A stretch of 64,000 nt of DNA from the NCBI GenBank assembly GCA_014904985.1, contig MU128909.1:361714-425713 (forward strand), given 5' to 3'. Position 1 is the stretch's first letter. Every line of letters starts with the position of its first letter. A program made the translations under genes and the position numbers. The stretch comes from Hydnum rufescens UP504 (lineage: Eukaryota > Basidiomycota > Agaricomycetes > Cantharellales > Hydnaceae). The notes beneath the pieces are model-generated. The model saw nothing but the letters and a program-made list of their open reading frames with translations, was not told the origin of the DNA and ran no database searches. Positions 10,285-19,397 of this stretch are shown here, piece after piece.

Positions 10285-10862
10285 GTAGATGTGGAATATA
10301 GAATATACAATAAATAATTGTTTAAAAATGTGAAGAAGAGGATAAAAATGAGCCAGAGCTCAATAAGGGACGATATGCCTCATTGCAAAGTGGATTAGAT
10401 CACTTCTATGCATCAGAATTGGCCCAAATTTAAATATAGTGATGGTATATATATACCCTACATGGGAAACCAATTATATCAGACGATTCTGGCATTTTCT
10501 ATTTTTCACGCCTTCAATTCCCTAAATAGGGAATTGAAGGCGTGAAAAATAGAAAAATGCCAGAATCGTCTGATATAATTGGTTTCCCATGTAGGGTATA
10601 TATATACCATCACTATATTTAAATTTGGCCAATTCTGATGCATAGAAGTGATCTAATCCACTTTGCAATGAGGCATATCGTCCCTTATTGAGCTCTGGCT
10701 CATTTTTATCCTCTTCTTCACATTTTTAAACAATTATTTATTGTATATTCTATATTCCACATCTACATGCTTGCTATCAATCTGTATTGTGCTTGTAGCA
10801 TCAGCACTTGGGCGCTTCTTGAGTATCGGCAATTGCCGGCGTTGAATTTCGCAACTACGCAG
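10190..10862. repeat. Near-perfect central palindrome (arms about 335 bp)
   Basis: The symmetry centre is at 10525/10526 (CCTAAATAGG). Sequence from about 10196 to 10525 is repeated in reverse complement to about 10855 with only a few differences, one being GACGC/GATGC at a CpG. Each half contains a GGTATATATATACC motif (about 10445-10458 and 10593-10606) and the start of an outward ORF, so it could act as a bidirectional promoter. The region would extrude a very long hairpin in single strands. Confidence 0.9.
10440..10612. promoter_or_regulatory. Mirrored TATA-like motifs at palindrome centre
   Basis: TATATATA lies at about 10447-10454 and again at about 10597-10604, mirrored about the centre. 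Each is about 165 bases upstream of an outward ATG (10284 minus, 10767 plus). Promoter function is inferred from the symmetric spacing only. Confidence 0.35.
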
Positions 10863-10971
10863 CCACACCCAGCAACAGAAGGACGACGACGACGATCCCA
10901 CAACCGGACGACAACGACGACCCCACAACCACACGACCACACACCCGCTGCTGCGGGTGTGTGGTCATAAG
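10767..10971 (+). CDS. Short ORF/first exon on right arm
   Basis: The ATG at 10767 begins the same leader as the left arm (MLAINLYCACSISTWALLEY). The frame then becomes a basic, low-complexity stretch and ends HTPAAAGVWS inside hairpin B, with a TAA at 10968-10970 just before the predicted donor at 10972. A 67-residue product is possible. The HTPAAAGVW tail simply reflects translation of the hairpin B stem and recurs in several units. Coding status is doubtful. Confidence 0.3.
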
Positions 10972-11072
10972 GTGAGTTTTGTCAGTAGATACAATAGCGC
11001 AAAAAGAGTAGCACAAGCTACTCTTTTTGCGCCACTTTGAACTCTTATACTAACATAGCTTTATTATTTTAG
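10972..11072 (+). other. Intron/hairpin unit R1
   Basis: Donor GTGAGT at 10972, hairpin A at 10997-11032 with paired change GAGTAGC/GCTACTC, branch TACTAACAT at about 11049, acceptor TTTTAG at 11072; 101 nt. Hairpin B (10935-10966) ends 5 nt before the donor. Confidence 0.7.
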
Positions 11073-11212
11073 ATTATGGCCTAAGGCCCAAGACGAAAAC
11101 CCACCGCACGATGAGGGCCCGAACGGCAAGAGCCAAACCAAAAGAAACGACGGAGCGCCAATGGGTGGCCCCAGGAACCACACCCGCTGCGGCGGGTGTG
11201 GTACTATTTAAG

Positions 11213-11321
11213 GTGAGTGTTGCCCCCCCCCCAATAGATACAGTCGCGCAAAAAGACCAGCGAAAGCTGGTCTTTTTGCGCTGAATTATAACCTTAACTA
11301 ACATATATTTTGATATTCTAG
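11213..11321 (+). other. Intron/hairpin unit R2
   Basis: Donor GTGAGT at 11213, hairpin A at 11246-11281 with paired change GACCAGC/GCTGGTC, branch CTAACATA, acceptor TTCTAG at 11321; 109 nt. Hairpin B (11177-11202) is shortened equally on both sides (ACCACACCCGC/GCGGGTGTGGT). The exon (11073-11212) is 140 nt. Confidence 0.7.
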
Positions 11322-11458
11322 GTCACGCTTTGAACCACCATCCACACGAGCACCAACCGAAACTACACCAAGTGAAAACCCGACGAACACCCCACCGAAC
11401 CGATAAACCAACGCAAACCAGACACCCGCCACAGCGGGTGTCTGGTTATACATTCAAG

Positions 11459-11551
11459 GTATGTGTCCCAACGGCGCAAAAAGAGCAGCGAAAGCTGCTC
11501 TTTTTGCGCTACTTTGAATTTCTTTACTGATTCCTTTTTAATTCATTCTAG
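11459..11551 (+). other. Intron/hairpin unit R3
   Basis: Donor GTATGT at 11459, hairpin A at 11474-11509 (perfect 16-bp stem), branch-like TACTGATT, acceptor TTCTAG at 11551; 93 nt. Hairpin B (11416-11447) has the paired change CCAGACACCCGC/GCGGGTGTCTGG. The exon (11322-11458) is 137 nt. Confidence 0.7.
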
Positions 11552-11716
11552 GCCATCAAATGAAACCCCCCCAAACGATGAGGCCAATCAGCCAGGGCCC
11601 CAGCGGCACACGCAAACAGAAACCACGCGAAACGAAAACGCGAGACGTGGCCATGGACCACCCGAGTGGCCGTGCGAACCACACACCCGCTGCGGCGGTG
11701 TGTGGTTCTATACAAG

Positions 11717-11809
11717 GTAAGTGTACCCCCAATGGCGCAAAAAGAGCAGCAAATGCTGCTCTTTTTGCGCTGGTTTTAATTTATCTAACTAATACATCCG
11801 TTATTCTAG
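11717..11809 (+). other. Intron/hairpin unit R4
   Basis: Donor GTAAGT at 11717, hairpin A at 11735-11770, branch TCTAACTAAT, acceptor TTCTAG at 11809; 93 nt. Hairpin B at 11684-11709 has lost one G of the GCGGG side. The exon (11552-11716) is 165 nt. Confidence 0.7.
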
Positions 11810-11960
11810 GCTGCCACAAATGAAGATCGGCGAAACGAAACCCCTCTGAAACGATAACCCGCCGCAAAGTTGAACGAGCCGTCACACAAACAAAAAACGA
11901 GATGCGCCAACCCCGGACCGAACCACACCACCCGCAGAAGCGGTGTGTGGTAATTTCAAG

Positions 11961-12058
11961 GTAACGGTACGATCACACAAAAGGAGCAGCGCACGCTGCT
12001 CCTTTGCGTGGCTTTCTGTTTTTTTTTTCTCTCTTTCATTAACATTATTTATCTCTAG
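11961..12058 (+). other. Intron/hairpin unit R5
   Basis: Donor GTAACG at 11961, hairpin A at 11975-12010 with the AAAGGAGCAGC form matched by GCTGCTCCTTT, branch CATTAACAT, acceptor CTCTAG at 12058; 98 nt. Hairpin B at 11922-11950 is imperfect. Confidence 0.6.
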
Positions 12059-12280
12059 GCTTTAATCTCAGCCTACAAACCCCGTCAACCCCCAAATAAA
12101 GACCCACCACCCCGCCGAAGACACCTGCGAGAATGGTGACCCACCCGCCAGACGAACCCACGAGAACGGAAACCCGCCAACCCCTAAGTGATGACCAGCC
12201 CCCGTACAAGTACGAACCACGCGACGCGGTACCAAATAGTACCACATACCCACTTAGGTGGGTGTGTGGTACTACAAAGG

Positions 12281-12372
12281 GTTTTTTTTTTAATTTCGAT
12301 ATCTTCAACGATGCGAAGGGAGCAGCACAAGCTGCTCCTTTTGCGTCACTTCGAATTTTTTTTACTAACTAG
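12281..12372 (+). other. Intron/hairpin unit R6
   Basis: The donor is eroded (GTTTTT at 12281). Hairpin A is at 12311-12347 (GGAGCAGC/GCTGCTCC) and TACTAACTAG merges branch and acceptor at 12372. Hairpin B (12241-12270) shows the paired change CCCAC/GTGGG in place of CCCGC/GCGGG. Confidence 0.5.
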
Positions 12373-12484
12373 GATTCAAATGGAAGGACCCAAAATGCAA
12401 CCCGTGCCCCACGCTCAACGGTGAAGTACCAAGCCATGCCCCCGGTACCACACACCCGCCCAAGCGGGTGTGTGGTGCTACTAG

Positions 12485-12594
12485 GTATTTTTTTTTGGAA
12501 TTTCTATACGTACAGCGATGCAAAAGGAGCAGCGCAAGCTGCTCCTTTTGCGTGCCTTCGAATTTTTATTTATTAATGTATGGTATTATTGTAG
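12485..12594 (+). other. Intron/hairpin unit R7
   Basis: Donor GTATTT at 12485, hairpin A at 12520-12551 (GCAAAAGGAGCAGC/GCTGCTCCTTTTGC), branch TATTAATG, acceptor TTGTAG at 12594; 110 nt. Hairpin B is at 12445-12478. This is the last unit before the assembly gap. Confidence 0.6.
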
Positions 12595-12641
12595 AATCCA
12601 AGCCGGAGCGCCCAAAACGACGACCCACCCCAACAGCAACC

Positions 12642-12666
12642 NNNNNNNNNNNNNNNNNNNNNNNNN
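12642..12666. other. 25-base assembly gap
   Basis: Run of N. The sequence after it (12667 to about 13340) is a degraded direct copy of about 12010-12641, which suggests that two ends of the same locus were not merged. Confidence 0.9.
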
Positions 12667-13340
12667 ACAAGAGAGGACCCGGATGCGCCATTTGGATGGA
12701 CTCTGTTTTTTATTTTTTTCTCTCTCTTTCATTAACATATTTTATCATTAGGAACTTATATACTCACTACGCAAAACCCGTCACAATCCGCAACACACCC
12801 CACCACAGCACCGAGCACCTGCCGAGAAGTCTGGTACCATCACCCGCCAGGACGACAACCAGACAACGAACCGCCAACACATACAGTGAATGACCAGCCC
12901 GTATCAAGTACGACCACGGCGACCAGCGGTTACGCTCACACATAGTACCACATAACAAAATCACCCCAACTATACGTGCGTAGTGTGAGAGGCCGGGAGG
13001 GGATACTTACAAAGCGAGATTATTTTTTCTTAATTTTGACTCAACGATGCGAGGGCGACAGCTTTTGCACATGTCGAATTTTTTTTACTAACCTAGGACT
13101 TCAACATGGAAAGACCCAAAAACTGCAACCCGTGCAAACAGCGCTCACGGTGACGTCACAACACGCCCAAATGCCACGGCTACCACACAACCCCGCAAGC
13201 GGGTTGTGCTGTGTCACTATCATACAGCACCTGCCTCATATCGTGATGTATATGTAGAACCAAGCCGGGCGCCCAAACGACGACTCCAACGCCCACACAC
13301 CTGTCCAAGCGGGTGTGTGGTGCTACTAGATAGTTTTTTT
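12667..13340 (+). repeat. Degraded direct copy of units R5-R7
   Basis: Landmarks recur in the same order with many small insertions and deletions: CTCTCTTTCATTAACAT, CATCACCCGCCAGGACGA against CACCCGCCAGACGA, TCAACGATGCGA and TACTAACCTAGGACTTCAA. Hairpins A and B are broken in this copy. It could be true duplication plus decay, but the indel-rich pattern next to a gap favours poor-quality unmerged contig ends. Confidence 0.6.
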
Positions 13341-13805
13341 TTTAAATTTCTATGGATGGTACCACACAAGCGGGTGTGGTAAGTAGTTTGGATTTCTACA
13401 GACAGTACCACACCCCAGTGGGTGTGGTGAATTTTTAAATAAATAAATAAATAAATAATACAGTAAGAATGAAACATGGAAATGCCGAATGAAACCCTGC
13501 TGACTGGGGGTAGCAGTGATAATAAATAAATAAATAATCATAAATGGAACATATTATCCCGGACAAGCATGTATGGCCCACTGTGCAAGTCTGAGATTAG
13601 GTGACTGAAGAAGGCACCTAACCCAATATATTGAAGTTCTGTGGCCAGTCTAAGTCCCACACAGGGGCCCCTGGGGGCCCCTGCCTTGATCACGGAAATC
13701 AGGTTAGCCGGCCCCAGGGCCCCAGCATCAAAACCTCTAGTTAGACTATATAAATGCAAGGCTCATAATATCTAACTAGACCTACATTTGTGGCTGACTG
13801 AGTTG

Positions 13806-13813
13806 GGTTACCA
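13806..13813. repeat. 8-bp target site duplication GGTTACCA, right
   Basis: Exact partner of 8489-8496, directly after the GAGTTG end of the fold-back element. Confidence 0.85.
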
Positions 13814-13884
13814 ATAATTTTTGTTATGTGGCTTTAGTCAAAATAATTTCAGGGATTTCCTTTTTAAGACTTAAATTTGCATAT

Positions 13885-15294
13885 CTAGACTTTCTTCAGA
13901 TGACCCGTAATAAGATTCAGTGATTTGGGGTTCTTCTGTGTGATTCCTAGAATTTCTTGAAGAATGTTCTGTCGCCTCCACTCCACTAATTTGTCTTCCC
14001 AATACCCCCATGAATCTGTGGCTCTCAGAGGTGGCCAAAGATAGCTACTTAATTGATTTTCCAGTCCAAGGGATACTGGTGGATGTTGTTTCTTGATAAT
14101 AATATCTCTGTTGAACCTCATTGCATGTCCTGTATTTTTTGTGTATTTTTGTGTATTTTCTTGAATTGATCCTTCATCTATGGCACTGTGGCTCTCATTG
14201 CCAGCAACGTCCATTGTGGCTATATGGTCACACATATGATATTTTTTTAAACGATTTCTGGCAAACATTCCATTGATTAGTGTCCCATCTAATTCTTCTA
14301 GTTGATAGGATCCACAGGGATGGTGATGCCTAACCTGGTATGGTCCAATCCACCGTACCTCCCCCTTTCATCCATGTTGCATTAGTAATACAGAATTGAA
14401 CACCAATACAATTTCACCCAGTTGGTAATCCCTGTTTACTAGTACATTTTCATTTCGTTTTGCGTAATCCTGAGCACTCCGGATTCTTGCTTGAAGAACA
14501 TCATTTGAAGCAGTTTGAATGTCTTTGTCGTAATGTGCTAATTGTATTCTGTGGATAGCTAATAATTCTTCTGTAGTTCAGACTGCACCCCATTTTAATG
14601 TATACCATGATGCATCCATAATATCGAATGGAAACACATGATGTTTTCCATAGAGTAGGTAATAGGGGGTATGACCAGTCATCCACTTTACTGTTACTCA
14701 GTCTGCCCACATACATGAATAAAAATATTTCAACCATTGGCTCGGATTTCCTTTACTAGCAAGAAATAATGAATTTATCCAGGTCCTATGACTGTGTTCT
14801 ATCATTCCATTTGCTTCCAGGTGATATGGGGCAGCTCAGACAATTGGTACATTGTATTCATCTGCCATGGTTTGGACTAATCCATTGAATTCTGTGCTGT
14901 TGTCCATAGTGATTTGTAATACACAGCTGAACTGGCACATGACATCTTCAAATAGAAACCTGGTGACGTTCTTACTTGAGGCCTTACATAACATTTTTGC
15001 TTCCAGCCATCCGGAGAGATCATCCCAGAGATCGATGATGTATTTGAATCTGTTAGACACTGGCATGTGGACCATGTCCATGTTAAATTTATGTAATATT
15101 GTATTAACATAGGTTGGGCTCAATGTGATTTTTGGGCGGGTTACGGATCTTTGCTGGCACTCATGGCATATCCGGCAATACCAGGCCACATAAGATAACA
15201 TATTAGGCCAGTAAAATCTGTCTGATAATTTTTTGAATGTCAGGTCTCGTCCGCGATGACCAGATTCGTCATGTGCTGCCTTACATAAGCAGGC
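13885..15294 (-). pseudogene. Element D integrase, decayed
   Basis: The path opens near HDESGHRGRDLTFKKLSDRFYW, the zinc-binding region with CHECQQRS. It continues through the catalytic core with TMDNSTEFNG (second Asp) and ANGMIEHSHRT (Glu), typical of a retroviral-type integrase. The C-terminal part reads LGEIVLVFNS... GEVRWIGPYQVRHHHPCGSY and ends in a 120-residue tail at 13885. In-frame TGA interrupts it at least five times: after NPDD at 15295, after NVPIV near 14836, after CMWAD, after WGAV and after MQHG. No TAA or TAG is needed to read it. There is no chromodomain like those of A-C. It inserted D cDNA in the past and cannot function now. Confidence 0.85.
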
Positions 15295-16539
15295 TCAATC
15301 ATCTGGGTTTTTGATAACTTTCAGTGGCAATTGACCAGTTTTAGGCCTTCTCCATAGGGTTTCTTGATACAAAAAATAATGTTTGGTAGTCTGAATAAAT
15401 GTTTTGGTGTTCTTGACTCCTGAGGGCATTTTTAAGTGGTTTAAATAATATTCAATCCTTTTCCAATAGTCTTCTCCATCAGAATCTTTGAGTTTGTGTG
15501 GATGTTCTTTGAATTTTGAGTCAATCTCTGAATGTTGTGATACTGTATTGAAATTTCTTTGAGTTACTGAGTGGGCTTGGCATGAAGGAGCTACAAATCC
15601 ACCATTTCTTGACATATTCTCTTGTGGTTTGAGTGATATTACTGTGTTATTTTGTCTGAATTCAATGATGTCTTCATATGGTTCCCTTTTAATCTTTGTA
15701 GCTGATAGTATGGCTGCTGAGGAATCATGCAGAGTCCAGTCTTCATATTCTTCTAGGGATTGTGGTCCAGGAATATAATTTCCGAGTTCATCTAGTTCAT
15801 TCACTAAATTTTCTGAATCATTTTTATGTCCTGAATGTTTTGACAATTCCTCTGGTTTTGTTTCTGAGACAAGGATCCAGTCTTCATATTCTTCATGAGG
15901 TCTTGGCCCAGTAATAAAATGGCCTGGTTCATCTGGCTCCAGTTCATCTTCTGATTCAATTGAGTCATTTTCATGTGCTGGGTGCCTAGATAATCCATCT
16001 GGACCTTGGTGTTTTGTGGCTGGAACATGGACCAATTCAAAATCAAATAGCTGAATGTAGGAGATCCATCGTGACATAGCCGCATTTGGTAATCCTGGTG
16101 TATTAATGGTTTGCTTGAGAAATTTGACATCTACTTCCACTCTAAAATGGATTCCCCAAAGATCATTCCTTTGTGCTTTGAGTGCTTTGAATAGTCCTTT
16201 TAATTCAATTTGTGGCTGGGAATACTTGGTTTCAGCTTCATTATTGGTCACTGACCCAAAGACAATTGGATGACATCCATCTTCCAGGGTTTGATATTCA
16301 ATCCATCCTACTGCCATGATAGAGCTATCCACTGCAAGCATTACAAGGCCATAATCTGATGTTTGTTCATCTTCTTTTAACACTCTGGCTATATCAATGT
16401 TTAATGTTTTTCGAGCAGGAAGGTTTGTAGAAGCTTCTTTTAATTGGTTCATGGCTTCTTCTGCTTGGTCATTCCATTCAAATTCATTATGAGTCTTCTT
16501 GGTGAGCAATGTGAGAGGTTTTGCTATTTTAGCAAATTG
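15295..16539 (-). pseudogene. Element D RNase H and connecting region
   Basis: An open stretch of 404 codons encodes the RNase H part of pol. It opens with LTKKTHNEFEWNDQAEEAMN, a usual start of the tether. AVDSSIMAVGWIEYQ carries the expected Asp, and a Glu region follows at ETKYSQPQIELKGLFKAL. The segment VDVKFLKQTINTPGLPNAAM and the C-terminal HQGPDGLSRHP match the RNase H/tether of Ty3 polyproteins. An acidic linker (ESEDELEPDEPGHF, repeated in part) leads to the integrase. A TGA at 16552 separates it from RT. Confidence 0.85.
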
Positions 16540-18099
16540 CCAAATCCAATTTCAAGCAACTCCAACTGTTCCTAGAAATCCGTGGACTTGTGTTACATTG
16601 GTTGGATGTGGCCAGTTCTTTATTTTTGTGATAATTCCATGGTGAGGTCTTCTTCCTTCCATTGAACAAACATTTCCTACAATGTGTACAAGGGGTGTTG
16701 CAAGCACTAATTTACATCCTGAGGCTGTACATCCAGCTTCAATGAATGTAGTGAATAATTCATCAATGACTTGAGTGAATTCCCATATGTATCGTTGAAT
16801 TTTTGGATTTTCAGGTATAGGTTCATCATTGTACCACATTTTTGGCCCTTTTCCTGCTACATCATCCACAAAGGCTTCAGCTCTGTCTGGGATCATTGGT
16901 CTGATCATGTGTGTGACTGTTTTCATGAATTCTTGCATAGAGTTTGTGTATCCTTGGGGCAGTGTTGTGAGCTTCACAGGACCCAATGGTGAATTGCTTG
17001 TTGTGAGTTCCTGGGATTCTTCTGCCAGTTGTTGTCCATCATATCCTGCATAGAGATCCACGACAATATAGACTGAGTGTCCCACAAAGCTGTCTGCAAA
17101 GTCATTGATATTTGGTGGCAATCCTGAGTCTTTTACTGAAACTGCATTTAGGGGTTGTAGATCATGAACAATGTGAATGCCTCCTTTAGGCTTAGCCACT
17201 GCAAACATTTGTGAATGATAGGAAGACCATGATGTTTTGTATTTCCCAGCTGCTAATTGATCCTTAATCATCTTGATAAGTGTAGCCACAATTGCTTTTG
17301 GAGGTCGAATTGGTGGTAATTCCCAAGGAACATGTGGAACTGTTTCCATAATGTAGTCTGGAAAGTATTCTGTTTTGAAGATCCCTCATTCTGATTCATC
17401 AAATGCAAGACCCTTTTCTCTTTGAGTGACCACATAGAGAAGCAAATCAAGTTCTTCTTCTGAAAGAAAATCATTGGGAATGTTGTCAATTATTTTCTTG
17501 ATGCATTCAGGGGTAAGCTTCTTGGTGTATTGAAAGTCTTTGAAGCTAGGTGGATGCATTGGAAGTAGGAGAGGTGTGATGGGAGGAAGATCTTTATAGG
17601 GAAGACAAATGACTGGGTTTCAAATGACTCCCAAGGGAATAGGGTTTTTCTTCTTATCCACAGTTTTATATTTTATCTTATTGGCATTTCTGATGACCTG
17701 GCCAATTCAATAGCTAAAGTCCTCCACTTTTTCTGGAGATTTTTCTGCAAAATCTGGTCTTAATTCATTATAAATGCATACAAGATTGTCTTCAAGCTGA
17801 TTCCCAGATGTTGCTGAAGATGATTTCCAAGTTTGATTGAGATATTGTGCAGACATGCTGTCCTTGTTGATAATAGCATCTATTAGGTACTTGTTTGTGC
17901 TTGGATCAAAATCTTTTGTACATGTTTCTGGGAGTCATAAGACCTCTGACAATTCCCATTTAATGATTGGTCAGATGGAGTTGCTTCTGTGTGATAATAT
18001 TTGTAGGTTTGTGAGGGAGTTTCAGGTACTGTTCAAACTAATGATGCTCCATTTGATTTATATCAATATTGCGGCTGTGGTGGACCTGAATTGCTTCCT
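16540..18099 (-). pseudogene. Element D reverse transcriptase, decayed
   Basis: The RT frame starts upstream of 17489, with in-frame TGA near 17388 (FDESE*GIF). Clear motifs are FAVAKPKGGIHIVHDLQPLN, VYIVVDLYAGYDGQ (first catalytic Asp), TTLPQGYTNSMQEF, and FVDDVAGKGP, the YxDD box as FVDD. The thumb and connection follow (HIVGNVCSMEGRRPHHGIIT, KIKNWPHPTNVTQVHGFLG). The region upstream of about 17650 is more broken. The RT type resembles a fungal Ty3 lineage with the extended pre-RT segment FLSEEELDLLLYVVTQREKG. Confidence 0.85.
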
Positions 18100-19397
18100 T
18101 CAGGTGGCTGTTCTCCTGGAGGTATGGCTGATGCTTGAAGAACTAGTTTATTTTGCTCTCGTTCTTCATTCATAAGAGCATGGAGAGAAATAGATGATCC
18201 TGTTGGGTTTCCTTTTTCATAAACCTGAATGTCCATTCCATGATTTCCATCTGTGGCTCCTTTGTATTTGATTTGGGCACCGACTCCTACTAACCATGGT
18301 TGTCCAAGTAGTATGTCATGGCCTTTGAAGCTTCCCTTTTTAACAAAGAAGTGATGATTGAATCTTATCCCTCCTATTTCAATTGGAACATTTCGACAAC
18401 ATCCTATAAGGGGTTCCAGTCCACTATTGATTCATTGTAATGACCAGTTTTGTCCATCATAGTCTATTGGGATGTTTAATCTTTTCTGAACTTCCTGGGA
18501 GATAAGGTTTAATTCAGATCCTGTGTCGATCATAAGCACAACATCTTTGGTTCCATTCTGACCAGTGGCTTTAGCTGCAATTTTCCCTGTGTCCATAGCA
18601 AACAAAGGATTTGGCCCAAGGGATCTAATCAAATTTACTTGTGCTTGATAGTTTTCTTGTGTCTGTAGATGTGTTTGTTGGGATAGGTCTTCATCCAAAT
18701 CTCTGTCCATCAAGGTTTGTATATGGTCATAGTATTCATCTTGCTCTGCTTCATCATCAGAATCATAATCAGAGGCTTCAGTTGTTGGAAAATGCAGTTT
18801 AAAGGTAGCATGATTAACTGTAAGTGGCTCTTGATGTTTAGGATTATAGTCACATTTCAGTTTAAGTCCAGCTGCAAATATTTTGGCTGCTCCATGTGCT
18901 GACCCAAGGAAGTCTCTGAGTGTTATTTCGACTTTTTGATTGAGTACTTTCTTAGCTATTTCTTTATCTTCACATGCTTCTTGAAACTCTGTGGTAAAAT
19001 GATACGTTGGAGGATTCTTTGGGATTCATTTCTCAGGTAGTGCCATTTCTATGTCTATTGTTTCCTCTGGGAGTGGTCCAGCCTTTTTAGGAGCAGGTTT
19101 TTCTGTTATTGGTTCTTTTATTACTGAGGAGGGCAATATTCCTGGAGGATGAGTTGGCTGCAGAGGATTTTCTGGGGCTGCTTGTTTTGGTTCTGAGGGT
19201 TTTGGTTGATTAACTGGAGTTTTAGCAGGTGTCTGGCCACATGGGGGTACCTCAACATACATTTGATTTTTAGGGTGTTGTGTGGTTTTATCTCCCACTG
19301 GATTGTGACAATTATCTGGTTTGCTTGTTTTGGTCACTGGTGCAGATATAAATGGGCCTGCTGCTATCACATATGAGTGTGTTCTAAAGGGTGACAA
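18100..19397 (-). pseudogene. Element D protease region, decayed
   Basis: A Pro/Lys-rich linker (19397-19026) is followed by a TGA and the block TTEFQEACEDKEIAKKVLNQ, which precedes protease in this kind of gag-pol. VLMIDTGSELNLIS at about 18540 is a retropepsin active site (DTGS). Downstream, GHDILLGQPWLVGVG matches the conserved Gly-Gln-Pro-Trp end of fungal Ty3 proteases. A TGA splits it at 18432. The enzyme would have cut the gag-pol polyprotein inside particles. Confidence 0.85.

Larger units (their letters stand above)
8497..13805. mobile_element. 5.3-kb hAT-like fold-back element with intron/hairpin arrays
   Basis: The left end begins CAGCCTGGTCAGCCAATTAT. The right end, read in reverse, begins CAACTCAGTCAGCCACAAAT, and both continue into TCTAACTAGATA-like and GGGGCCCC-rich subterminal sequence. 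Perfect 8-bp duplications flank it. No transposase is encoded, so it would be non-autonomous. The interior is an inverted array: units run leftward on the minus strand from about 10285 and rightward on the plus strand from about 10767, around a near-perfect palindrome centred at 10525. Each typical unit has an exon-like part ending in hairpin B, a 5' splice site, intronic hairpin A, a branch-point-like motif and a 3' splice site. A 25-base N gap and a degraded duplicate follow 12641. Confidence 0.85.

Noticed and set aside
8497..13805. Palindrome as a sequencing or amplification chimera
   Set aside because: Perfect 8-bp direct repeats at both ends and diverged arms with compensated changes are not expected from a chimera. 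The 36757-37960 palindrome lacks a duplication, so this doubt remains partly open there.
13885..17489. Possible reassignment of TGA to arginine
   Set aside because: TGA replaces arginine in many dead retroelement genes, but sister copies keep CGN at the same sites, TAA and frameshifts also occur, and the CpG transition bias explains the pattern.
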